From Saprospiraceae bacterium (GTDB lineage: Bacteria > Bacteroidota > Bacteroidia > Chitinophagales > Saprospiraceae), in assembly GCA_020630045.1 (NCBI GenBank), contig JAHDCE010000353.1, positions 1 to 5,206 on the forward strand: a stretch of DNA of 5,206 bases, given 5' to 3'. Positions 1 to 5,206 of this stretch are shown piece after piece. Within the stretch, counting starts at the first letter, position 1. Each line of letters begins with the position of its first letter. The notes beneath the pieces were generated by a model that had not been told where the DNA came from, did not search any database, and saw only the letters and a program-made list of their open reading frames with translations. The translations under genes were made by a program, and so were the position numbers.

Positions 1-73
1 CCGGCCCGTTTGTTTTTATCTGTTATCCCTTGGCTTTAAACCAATCAAGAATCACTCGGAAAATAGCGGTCAG

Positions 74-1084
74 TCAACTATAAGGGCTAGATGTGAAAAG
101 GCAACTGCGTAGTGCTTTTTCCAAGGGGGTTCTTTTCAATCCGATTCCGATAAAAACAATTCGACTATTTTTCTTTTCTCCCTCTTCCCAAGAAGTCCCC
201 GCTTTTAATACATGCATTCTCCTAACGGATTGAAAAACCATACGATCATCATTGTACATAAAATGCATGATACCCTTGATTCGATAAACCCGTTCGCCTT
301 GGAGCATCAATAACACATTCGCCCAATGCCTGAATTTCAACATGTCAAAAGGTTCATCGAATTCAAAACTATGAGAAACGATGGATTTGTCATCATGGTC
401 ATGATGATGGTGAAGATGGTGATCTCCGTGTTGATGGCCGCTTTTATGTAATTTTTCTTCAAGAACACCTGCTTCATAAGCATACAATCCAAGGACATCT
501 TTTTCGACCTTCCCGTAATCCGTGAATTCTTGTGTTGCCATCGGATTCAATTGTCGCAACAATCCCGATAAGGTCGTCCGATAATCCCTATCAACATCTC
601 CGGATTTATTAATGACAAGATGGTCGGCGAAACTGACTTGCCTTCGGGCTTCTTTACGTTCTTCTAGCAAATCCTCTATAAAATTGGCATCCACTAAGCA
701 GACAGTTCCGTCCAGCCGAAAGTATTCTTGAATTTCAGGATCGGAGATAAACGCTTGGGCAATGCCGTCCGGCTCAGCGATGCCGGTCGTTTCTATCAGC
801 AAATGATCGAAGGTATGACTGCTATTGACCAATTTGGCCAAAGTCTCAATCAGTTCATTGTTTAATGTACAACAAATACATCCGTTCGACATTTCAAAAA
901 TACCATCTTCGGCACCGATGACAAGTTCGTTGTCTATACCGATATCACCGAATTCATTTTCAATGATGGCGAATTTTTTATCCGGATATTTTCCATCATT
1001 CAAATGATTCAATAGGGTCGTTTTTCCCGCACCCAAAAATCCGGTAAGGATAGTAACCGGAATACGTTTGTCATCGCTGTTCAT
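74..1084 (-). CDS. COG0523 / CobW-family (G3E) metallochaperone GTPase
   Basis: A 336-residue P-loop GTPase of the CobW/COG0523 family, whose characterised members (ZNG1, ZigA, YeiR, YjiA) use GTP hydrolysis to deliver metal, mostly zinc, to target proteins in the cytosol. Visible motifs: Walker A GFLGAGKT (15-22), ENEFGDIGID (42-51), the metal-binding GCICC (C69, C71, C72), Walker B region LLIETTG (95-101), CLVDA (129-133), and an NKxD-position motif that reads NKSG (159-162). A His/Asp-rich loop (about 217-231, with runs of His) precedes the CobW C-terminal domain (about 237-330). Length is normal for the family. The ATG start lies 4 bp after the RNA ligase stop, so the two are very likely translationally coupled. 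The metal and client protein cannot be read from the sequence; zinc is the best inference from CxCC plus the His-rich loop. The Gly in the G4 motif is unusual. Family call is firm, client unknown. Confidence 0.95.
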   Translation of the reverse strand: MNSDDKRIPVTILTGFLGAGKTTLLNHLNDGKYPDKKFAIIENEFGDIGIDNELVIGAEDGIFEMSNGCICCTLNNELIETLAKLVNSSHTFDHLLIETTGIAEPDGIAQAFISDPEIQEYFRLDGTVCLVDANFIEDLLEERKEARRQVSFADHLVINKSGDVDRDYRTTLSGLLRQLNPMATQEFTDYGKVEKDVLGLYAYEAGVLEEKLHKSGHQHGDHHLHHHHDHDDKSIVSHSFEFDEPFDMLKFRHWANVLLMLQGERVYRIKGIMHFMYNDDRMVFQSVRRMHVLKAGTSWEEGEKKNSRIVFIGIGLKRTPLEKALRSCLFTSSPYS

Positions 1085-1088
1085 AATT

Positions 1089-2120
1089 TCAATATGAGTT
1101 TTGTATCAAAAGACGAATATCCGATAATATTCTGGCATCCATCCATCTATTTTGATGATTATCCAACTCATTCAACAAATGCCCGGTCAATTGGTTAAAA
1201 TCCGCCTTGATATCCCTAAGCATCTCTTCTTCAATTTCGGTTGTCCTAGTAGGATTGTCCGGGAAGCCAATTTTGGAAACTGCCGATTCCAATCTATTAC
1301 TATTGACCAATAATCTGATTTCTCCTAAGAGAAAATCCAAGTCTTGATGCATGGGAGTATCGGTCATTTGAAAGGACCATTTTTCTGCTTCGTGAAATTT
1401 GGGCGTTTCGTCGAATGCCGGATTTTTTATTTTTAAAATAGGCCTTTTCGGAAAAGAGGCTTCATGAAAAAAAGCATACGGCTTTATGACGATTCCTTCA
1501 ATGATATTATCGGGTAGGGTAGGTAACTCCAACGCACTTGGAATCGAAGACGGAATTTGTATGTCAAAGTCCAACGCCGATTCCAATGAACCGATGTATA
1601 AAGGTGGTGCAAAGAGCAATCCGGCCTCCATAAAATAGGAAGCGGCTACTTGATAGTCCAAGTAAATCTTATCCTCAAATTCATCAATAATGGCAAGGTC
1701 AAATGCACAAAAATGAATGTCAGGAGCATAATATATTCCTGTTTGTACAGCGTGAAATTCTTCATAAGGAGTGATGTCCGGATGAGGATAAGACCCTCCG
1801 ATGAGTTCACCATAGAGGATGTATTTCCCTTCCGGGAAATACAAACGCATGGATTCAAAAAGGGAAACTACCTGATGTTCAACTTTCTTCACAACGGTTT
1901 GGAAACCGAAAAAATCATCCTCCCAAGACAAGAAATCTTTTCGTTTGGCATATCGCAAGGACTGGGTAGCGGTATCGAATATAAAACTGAAATTGGCGCC
2001 ATGCACCTTTTCGGTAACGGCCCAAACGACCTTTTGTAGGGCAGTCATGTCCCTTTCCGTCCAACCATTCCATGATAAACGGTTTGACATTTTTTCATAT
2101 CCTGAGAAATCATTTTCCAT
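1089..2120 (-). CDS. T4 Rnl2-type RNA ligase (ATP-dependent)
   Basis: RNA ligase of the Rnl2 branch (T4 Rnl2, trypanosome editing ligases), which seals 3'-OH/5'-phosphate RNA ends through ligase-AMP and RNA-adenylate intermediates. Numbered from the ATG at 2118-2120 (343 residues): motif I TEKVHGANF with nucleophile K38, H40 and N43; motif Ia AKR (R60) followed by a DDFFGF segment; motif III LYGELIGG (E105); motif IIIa FCAFDL (F140); motif IV EGIVIKP (E208); motif V LKIKN (K230, K232). These correspond in order and approximate spacing to T4 Rnl2 K35, H37, N40, R55, E99, F119, E204, K225 and K227. A helical C-terminal part (about 242-343, with NRLESAVSKIG) resembles the Rnl2 C-terminal domain, so the enzyme looks complete and active. 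An in-frame TTG at 2132 would add four residues; ATG is preferred as the commoner start. The stop lies 4 bp before the GTPase gene. The physiological RNA substrate is unknown. Confidence 0.93.
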   Translation of the reverse strand: MENDFSGYEKMSNRLSWNGWTERDMTALQKVVWAVTEKVHGANFSFIFDTATQSLRYAKRKDFLSWEDDFFGFQTVVKKVEHQVVSLFESMRLYFPEGKYILYGELIGGSYPHPDITPYEEFHAVQTGIYYAPDIHFCAFDLAIIDEFEDKIYLDYQVAASYFMEAGLLFAPPLYIGSLESALDFDIQIPSSIPSALELPTLPDNIIEGIVIKPYAFFHEASFPKRPILKIKNPAFDETPKFHEAEKWSFQMTDTPMHQDLDFLLGEIRLLVNSNRLESAVSKIGFPDNPTRTTEIEEEMLRDIKADFNQLTGHLLNELDNHQNRWMDARILSDIRLLIQNSY

Positions 2121-2147
2121 CAAGATATCCAATCTGACTTTCCCGGC

Positions 2148-2915
2148 TTAAGTTCCGGAAGCGGGAGATAAGTCATTGCCCTCTTCTGCTTCCAATCGTT
2201 TAACCAATTCAGTTGTTGAAGCGACTACAGACAATATCGGAGCAAAAAACAATCCGACGATGGATATCATCATGGCGATATAAACGATGCCGTTTCCTAG
2301 AGCCAACCAACGGAATTGCTTTCCTTTTTTGACGCTTTCGCGAACAGTATACCGACGTTCGAATGTGAAATCCATATTACCCAATCCCGCATAGTAACTT
2401 TGCACCAGGAACACGAGAATCGGAACAAGGAAGGCCACAGGAGGAATGAGTAATAGGAGATAGCAAAGTAAAGTGAAAAATAACTCCGCCGCCACCAATC
2501 TCAACGAGATACGAACTCCTCTCCACATCATATTCATATTGCTTTTGAAACCGGTAATATTATAAGTCTTTCCGGTCAAATGAGCTTCTATTTTTTCGGA
2601 GATGGGACTGAGGAACGGCCCTAGCAGAATGATGAGGATATATCGATAAAGAACAACGGCCAGTCCTAGGATGACAATGGTATATAAAACACCACCGACG
2701 ATATCGACGACATGTTGCCCGGTTTCCCAAGGCCATAACCTTCCGATGAACTCACCGATACTGTTAAAGCTTAAAATAACGACTCCTAGAATAGCGAATG
2801 CAAAGAAGACGCTCAAGATGCCCGGCATCAAGAAGTAACTCCACAACTTACATCTGTGAATAATACGGAAGGACTTGAAATACGAAAGTATTCCATCTAA
2901 AATATCTCGTATCAT
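2148..2915 (-). CDS. EI24/CysZ-family integral membrane protein
   Basis: A 255-residue hydrophobic inner-membrane protein that fits the EI24 (PF07264) family, which includes the sulfate permease CysZ. Hydrophobic stretches lie at about 27-50, 70-99, a long hairpin at 138-176, and 205-235. A conserved-looking element GPFLSPISEKIEAHLTG (99-115) corresponds to the PF..L.AE..E..LTG region of E. coli CysZ, and YAGLGNMDFTFERR (175-188) followed by a basic KKGKQFRW segment (196-203) matches the loop before the last membrane hairpin. Start is ATG; the stop is 27 bp before the preferred ATG of the RNA ligase. The charged C-terminal tail is short. Sulfate transport is possible by homology, but no cysteine-biosynthesis gene is nearby, so the substrate is open. 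It sits 34 bp after the lipoprotein gene with no visible terminator, consistent with one operon. Confidence 0.8.
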   Translation of the reverse strand: MIRDILDGILSYFKSFRIIHRCKLWSYFLMPGILSVFFAFAILGVVILSFNSIGEFIGRLWPWETGQHVVDIVGGVLYTIVILGLAVVLYRYILIILLGPFLSPISEKIEAHLTGKTYNITGFKSNMNMMWRGVRISLRLVAAELFFTLLCYLLLLIPPVAFLVPILVFLVQSYYAGLGNMDFTFERRYTVRESVKKGKQFRWLALGNGIVYIAMMISIVGLFFAPILSVVASTTELVKRLEAEEGNDLSPASGT

Positions 2916-2949
2916 AGGGTTTTCTTTTGGTTTTGATGGGAATGGATAA

Positions 2950-3333
2950 TTATTCTTCAGGTTCCCCTTGTCTCATAACAAGTTTGAACAACACCCCGTT
3001 CAATGTAGTTTTGAAAGTAATGTGTTCGTCACCCGCATCCATTTTCAAAGTCATACCATCTTCTCTGACCAATTCTCCTTCTTCCAATTTATAGGTATAA
3101 CCTTTTTCTTCCCCGGTCATATTAAAATTTGAAGTCATCGTACCATCATCTTTGATGTCAAAGAATGCACCTCTTAGCATTTCTGATGAGCGTCCGTTTC
3201 GGAAGGCTTCTTCAATAGTCCATTTTCCGAGGAGGACATTTTTATCGACAGGATCGGATGTCTCCGTGATACATGCGGTGAATGAAAGAACAGATGTAAA
3301 TAAAACAGCGAAAAGAATGATTTGTGGTTTCAT
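2950..3333 (-). CDS. Small lipocalin-like lipoprotein
   Basis: A 127-residue predicted lipoprotein. The N-terminus has a short basic n-region (MKPQ), a hydrophobic core (about residues 5-18) and a loose lipobox ending FTAC with C21 as the likely lipidated residue. The mature part of about 107 residues is polar and predicted to be beta-rich. It opens with LLGKWTIEEAFRNGR (34-48), resembling the G-x-W start of lipocalin-like domains in small Bacteroidota lipoproteins, and continues with strand-like alternation (FFDIKDDGTMTSNFNM, then YTYKLEEGELV, ITFKTTLNGVLFKLVM). The ligand is unknown. The start is ATG with no Shine-Dalgarno sequence but an A/T-rich leader. It is the first gene of the inferred four-gene transcription unit and lies about 78 bp from the palindromic element. 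Lipoprotein call is good; fold assignment is moderate. Confidence 0.75.
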   Translation of the reverse strand: MKPQIILFAVLFTSVLSFTACITETSDPVDKNVLLGKWTIEEAFRNGRSSEMLRGAFFDIKDDGTMTSNFNMTGEEKGYTYKLEEGELVREDGMTLKMDAGDEHITFKTTLNGVLFKLVMRQGEPEE

Positions 3334-3382
3334 ATTTATCCAACGATTTTGTGATGGGGGTAGTATTCGATAGTTCCTAACG

Positions 3383-3390
3383 CAAAAATA
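3383..3390 (-). promoter_or_regulatory. Candidate Bacteroidota -7 box for the lipoprotein operon
   Basis: On the minus strand these bases read TATTTTTG, matching the Bacteroidota -7 consensus TAnnTTTG, about 50 nt ahead of the lipoprotein ATG. A clear -33 TTG/TTTG element is not visible at the expected spacing, and the region is AT-rich, so a chance match is possible. The same octamer also occurs in both arms of the neighbouring palindrome. Confidence 0.25.
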
Positions 3391-3410
3391 ATAATATGCT
3401 TTTTTAATTG

Positions 3411-3465
3411 TAAGTACCCGGCCATAAATAATCAGGGAATATGCTTTTCAGATATTTTTGCTTTA
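3411..3465 (+). repeat. Left arm of the palindromic element
   Basis: This arm runs inward from TAAGTACCCGG through TAAT, GGAATA, TG-TTTTC and TATTTTTGCTTTA blocks. Every block recurs in the same order on the opposite strand in 3525-3579, with differences limited to substitutions and 1-3 nt gaps. Confidence 0.75.
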
Positions 3466-3482
3466 TCCTTCGTACAGTCCTC

Positions 3483-3507
3483 AACTTGGTAGCTACGGCT
3501 ACCAGTT
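3483..3507. repeat. Central hairpin of the palindromic element
   Basis: TGGTAGC (3487-3493) and GCTACCA (3498-3504) pair perfectly around a TACG loop. AAC (3483-3485) pairs with GTT (3505-3507) past a single bulged T at 3486, giving a 10-bp stem. No T-run follows directly, so it is not a textbook intrinsic terminator on its own. Confidence 0.8.
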
Positions 3508-3524
3508 TCCGGGCTTCCCTCGAC

Positions 3525-3579
3525 TAAAACAAAAATACTCTTGAAAATCATTATTCCATTACTTTTGTCCGGGTACTTA
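3525..3579 (-). repeat. Right arm of the palindromic element
   Basis: Read on the minus strand this begins TAAGTACCCGGACAAAAG and ends TATTTTTGTTTTA, the inverted counterpart of 3411-3465. The first 11 bp are identical and the rest is diverged but collinear, suggesting an old copy that has drifted or compensating changes that preserve the fold. Confidence 0.75.
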
Positions 3580-3592
3580 ATGAACATAGGGG

Positions 3593-3603
3593 GGTATTAT
3601 ACC
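3593..3603. repeat. Short palindrome GGTATTATACC after the UbiA-like gene
   Basis: GGTAT and ATACC flank a single T, seven bases beyond the UbiA-like stop codon. It could be an operator-like site or the residue of a weak hairpin, but the one-base loop argues against a stable RNA stem. Function unknown. Confidence 0.35.
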
Positions 3604-3610
3604 AAATTAT

Positions 3611-4507
3611 TTAAAGCCCCGACCAAATCGCGGAAAAACTACAAAATGGAAGCAAAATCATAGTGCCGTCCAAATATCCGGTATAGTAATGGTCCGGTTT
3701 TTCGGGACTTGAAAAACCGATGAGAAATCCGGTTATTATATATCCTATGCCTCGGAATATTAAAATGGGGTAGGGGGCATATTCCCCGGAAGGGGTTCCT
3801 GAAAAGGGAATGAAAATGAAAACACTGCAAACAAATGCCATGACAAGAAGGAGCAAAGCAATGATTTTGGATGTTTTAATACCAAGAATCGCCGGAAGTG
3901 TTTGTACTTGATTGTGACCATCAACGCCAAGGTCCCGGATGTCAAACGGAATCGTAATGGCAAATACGAATAAAAAAGTCTCCAAGCACAAAGGGATCAT
4001 AAGATTCGGGTCGCTCCAAGCATCCATTTCCACCAGGGGGAGAATAACCGCTACCCAGGTCCAGACGCCTGCCACCAAAAAAATTTTGACAAAATCGAAA
4101 TCCCGTAACCTGAACTTTTTCCTACCGAAAACGGGAATGACATAACCGACGGAAATAAATCCGGGAAGAATCAATACGAGTATCGTTTGCCATTTTAAAT
4201 AAAATAAAGAAACCAACATCCCGATGGCACCTAAAGCCGCATAGCCAATGATATGTGACCTATATTTCTTAATGATACCGAATCGACCTTTTTCCGTAAA
4301 GGAAAGGGATTTTTGTAGCCCCACGACTCGATGCATCGCATAGATGACCAAAGTCGCTCCGAAGACCAATGCCGCCAAAGGAAAATGGAATCCGGATTCA
4401 CCGATCCACAATAAAGTTTGTTGCATCATGGCAACGGCTGCCAGAGAAATCCAAATACTGGAATACAGTATCAAACGAACGAACCGGATAAATAAACCAC
4501 CTTCCAT
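3611..4507 (-). CDS. UbiA prenyltransferase-superfamily membrane protein with degenerate first motif
   Basis: A 298-residue membrane protein with about nine hydrophobic segments (roughly 9-30, 42-60, 86-104, 107-127, 140-160, 170-187, 214-234, 248-266, 280-295), the usual size and topology of UbiA enzymes, which attach polyprenyl chains to aromatic or other acceptors in the inner membrane. The second Asp-rich motif is clear: PFDIRDLGVDG with D189, D192 and D196, followed by the typical TLPAILGI (203-210). GYVIPVF..KKFRLRDFDFVKIFLVAGVWTW (121-151, abbreviated) matches the conserved loop and helix before it. The position of the first NDxxDxxxD motif reads YAMHRVVGL (56-64) and has no Asp, so prenyl-diphosphate/Mg binding must differ or be lost. 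Start is ATG; no Shine-Dalgarno sequence. It is separated from the downstream genes by the palindromic element, so it is probably its own transcription unit. Fold call is good; activity and substrate unknown. Confidence 0.75.
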   Translation of the reverse strand: MEGGLFIRFVRLILYSSIWISLAAVAMMQQTLLWIGESGFHFPLAALVFGATLVIYAMHRVVGLQKSLSFTEKGRFGIIKKYRSHIIGYAALGAIGMLVSLFYLKWQTILVLILPGFISVGYVIPVFGRKKFRLRDFDFVKIFLVAGVWTWVAVILPLVEMDAWSDPNLMIPLCLETFLFVFAITIPFDIRDLGVDGHNQVQTLPAILGIKTSKIIALLLLVMAFVCSVFIFIPFSGTPSGEYAPYPILIFRGIGYIITGFLIGFSSPEKPDHYYTGYLDGTMILLPFCSFSAIWSGL

Positions 4508-4623
4508 TAGAAGCCGTTTGAGTTTAGAATTTTTAATATGTTTTTAGATCGTTTTTTGTTAGAAGAGGCTCATTTTTGAGTGGAACTACGGGCGGAAAAA
4601 TAGTTGAAGTGTAATGGGGGAAA
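4508..4623. other. Intergenic region upstream of the UbiA-like gene
   Basis: AT-rich spacer presumably holding the promoter of the UbiA-like gene. I found no TAnnTTTG-type -7 box with a matching -33 element on the minus strand. A weak 4-bp inverted repeat (CTCA/TGAG, 4569-4580) is present but too short to call a terminator. Confidence 0.4.
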
Positions 4624-4690
4624 GTCTTAACGGTTTGCATAAACGTAGGTGGTGTGGATAGCTCCATTTACCGTTTTACTTTGTTGGGGC
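4624..4690. repeat. Imperfect palindrome resembling an integron attC site
   Basis: Sixteen bases downstream of the stop of the last gene on the minus strand lies an imperfect inverted repeat. The outer boxes on the plus strand are GTCTTAAC (4624-4631) and GTTGGGGC (4683-4690); on the minus strand they read GTTAAGAC and GCCCCAAC, each one base longer than the GTTRRRY / RYYYAAC core sites of attC. Inside, TAAACGTAGGTGG (4640-4652) pairs imperfectly with CCATTTACCGTTTTA (4664-4678). Small AT-rich genes in Bacteroidota are often followed by similar AAC...GTT palindromes, by recollection only. One copy in this window cannot establish a cassette array. Confidence 0.35.
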
Positions 4691-4705
4691 TGTCTTCTTT
4701 TTTAC

Positions 4706-5206
4706 TTAATTCCGAAGTGCTCTGAGTACATCACTTAAATCAGCCTCTTTGCTCGGATTTTTCCTCCTGTTGTAGCCGAAAAAATGAACTTCGTTTTCTT
4801 TGTCGAAATAATATCCGTAGTTTTCATCTCTCCATTCCGTACCTTCTTTTGAATAAGAGGGCATTAACCTTGTCCAAGCACTTTTTCCTTCTAAAACAAC
4901 CACTTTCGGCTTAATTGCAGAGATTAACCCTTTTGTGAATTCTATCTCTTTTTTTCGCGGTTCAAACTCCTTTAGTTTATTATTTAGTTGTTTAAGTTTG
5001 CCGACATCATCTGTTCTGAAATAGCTCAAATTCGTTTTGACAGCAGCGTTTTTGAAAATTTCTTTTATCTCACTGTTTTTTAAACCGAGAAACCTCAATA
5101 TTCCTTTTGTTCTATCTCGTAAGTGATACCTGTAAGTGTGCAGATATGAGATTTCTTCATGTTTTTGTATTGCTAAAGAGTAGTCTTTGTTTTTGCCACC
5201 GCTTCC
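4706..5206 (-). CDS. Partial protein, possible uracil-DNA-glycosylase-superfamily member
   Basis: The frame is open to the right edge, so this is the 3' part (166 codons) of a gene whose start lies outside. A TTG at 5096-5098 is only an internal codon: 36 further codons upstream, starting GSGGKNKDYSLAIQKHEEIS, stay open and read as ordinary protein. An initial GSGGK segment could be the tail of a motif like NPG-GSGGK. KPKVVVLEGKSAW (residues about 99-111 of the partial product) resembles the strand-plus-loop of UDG-fold proteins, and VHFFGYNRRKNP (about 139-150) lies where such proteins have their second active-site motif, though no HPS is seen. The middle has a charged helical segment (KLKQLNNKLKEFEPRKKEIEF). 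GC content (about 36%) is lower than in the other genes, hinting at acquired DNA. The coding call is good; the family guess is weak. Confidence 0.6.
   Translation of the reverse strand, partial: GSGGKNKDYSLAIQKHEEISYLHTYRYHLRDRTKGILRFLGLKNSEIKEIFKNAAVKTNLSYFRTDDVGKLKQLNNKLKEFEPRKKEIEFTKGLISAIKPKVVVLEGKSAWTRLMPSYSKEGTEWRDENYGYYFDKENEVHFFGYNRRKNPSKEADLSDVLRALRN

Larger units (their letters stand above)
3411..3579. mobile_element. 169-bp palindromic MITE/REPIN-like element
   Basis: A non-coding element between the UbiA-like gene and the lipoprotein gene. Its two halves are near inverted copies. The ends are a perfect 11-bp inverted repeat (TAAGTACCCGG / CCGGGTACTTA); similarity continues inwards with small gaps for about 55 bp per arm, roughly 47 positions matching. 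The centre is a strong hairpin. If the outermost TA is taken as a target duplication, the layout fits a non-autonomous element of the Tc1/mariner-IS630 kind. The central GTAG-containing hairpin is alternatively reminiscent of REP/REPIN repeats mobilised by RAYT transposases. There is no coding capacity. Transcribed from either strand it would form a long hairpin, so it may terminate or insulate transcription between the two genes. Structure is directly visible; mobility is inferred. Confidence 0.7.

Noticed and set aside
23..73. Sixteen in-frame sense codons (LTAIFRVILDWFKAKG) directly after the TGA stop of the GTPase, ending in TAA
   Set aside because: Could suggest stop readthrough, but the GTPase already ends at the usual family position after its C-terminal domain, and a 16-codon open stretch is expected by chance.
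380..440. Trinucleotide-like low-complexity repeat (catcatggtcatgatgatgg)
   Set aside because: It is simply the coding sequence of the His/Asp-rich loop of the GTPase, not an independent DNA repeat.
1650..2039. A 129-codon plus-strand reading frame opposite the RNA ligase
   Set aside because: The minus-strand frame carries all ligase motifs; the antisense frame has no recognisable domain and is a shadow.
2121..2132. TTG start giving a four-residue longer RNA ligase
   Set aside because: An ATG lies four codons in, no Shine-Dalgarno sequence favours the TTG, and the extra residues add nothing to the known fold.
3411..3579. CRISPR or direct-repeat array
   Set aside because: The repeats are inverted rather than direct, with only one pair and no regularly spaced units.
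3760..3963. Short minus-strand frame inside the UbiA-like gene (and a similar one at 3639-3830)
   Set aside because: Both overlap the membrane-protein gene in another frame and show no protein-like features of their own.
4569..4580. Small hairpin CTCA-TTTT-TGAG as a terminator
   Set aside because: A 4-bp stem is too weak, and it lies over 120 bases from the preceding stop codon.

Overview
The window looks like a chromosomal segment of a member of the Bacteroidota (Flavobacteriia or Saprospiria type). The evidence is indirect: moderate GC (about 43-45% over the main genes by hand count), no strong Shine-Dalgarno sequences ahead of the starts, a small lipoprotein with a loose lipobox, and gene families common in that phylum. 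All genes lie on the minus strand, so transcription runs from high to low coordinates.

Region A (4706-5206) holds the 3' part of a gene that enters from beyond the right edge. The protein vaguely resembles the uracil-DNA-glycosylase fold superfamily. It is AT-richer than the rest (about 36% GC) and is followed by an imperfect palindrome (4624-4690) reminiscent of integron-type attC recombination sites, so this end may be an accessory cassette-like module.

Region B (3611-4507) is a multi-pass membrane protein of the UbiA prenyltransferase superfamily whose first Asp-rich motif is degenerate. Between it and the next gene lies a compact 169-bp palindromic element (3411-3579). Its arms match over about 55 bp, its ends are TAAGTACCCGG/CCGGGTACTTA with TA at the outer edges, and a strong hairpin sits at its centre. 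This is the most striking non-coding feature: a MITE- or REPIN-like repeat that may also act as a terminator.

Region C (74-3333) is a tightly spaced, probably co-transcribed set of four genes. In order of transcription they are a small lipocalin-like lipoprotein, an EI24/CysZ-type membrane protein, a T4 Rnl2-type RNA ligase with all nucleotidyltransferase motifs, and a COG0523 (CobW/ZNG1-type) metallochaperone GTPase with a CxCC motif and a His-rich loop. The gaps are 34, about 27 and 4 bp. The ligase and GTPase are the tightest pair, suggesting co-expression of RNA end repair or sealing with zinc (or other metal) delivery. No published link between them is known to me. The GTPase has Gly in place of the usual Asp in the NKxD guanine-specificity motif. 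Positions 1-73 contain no gene that I can support.
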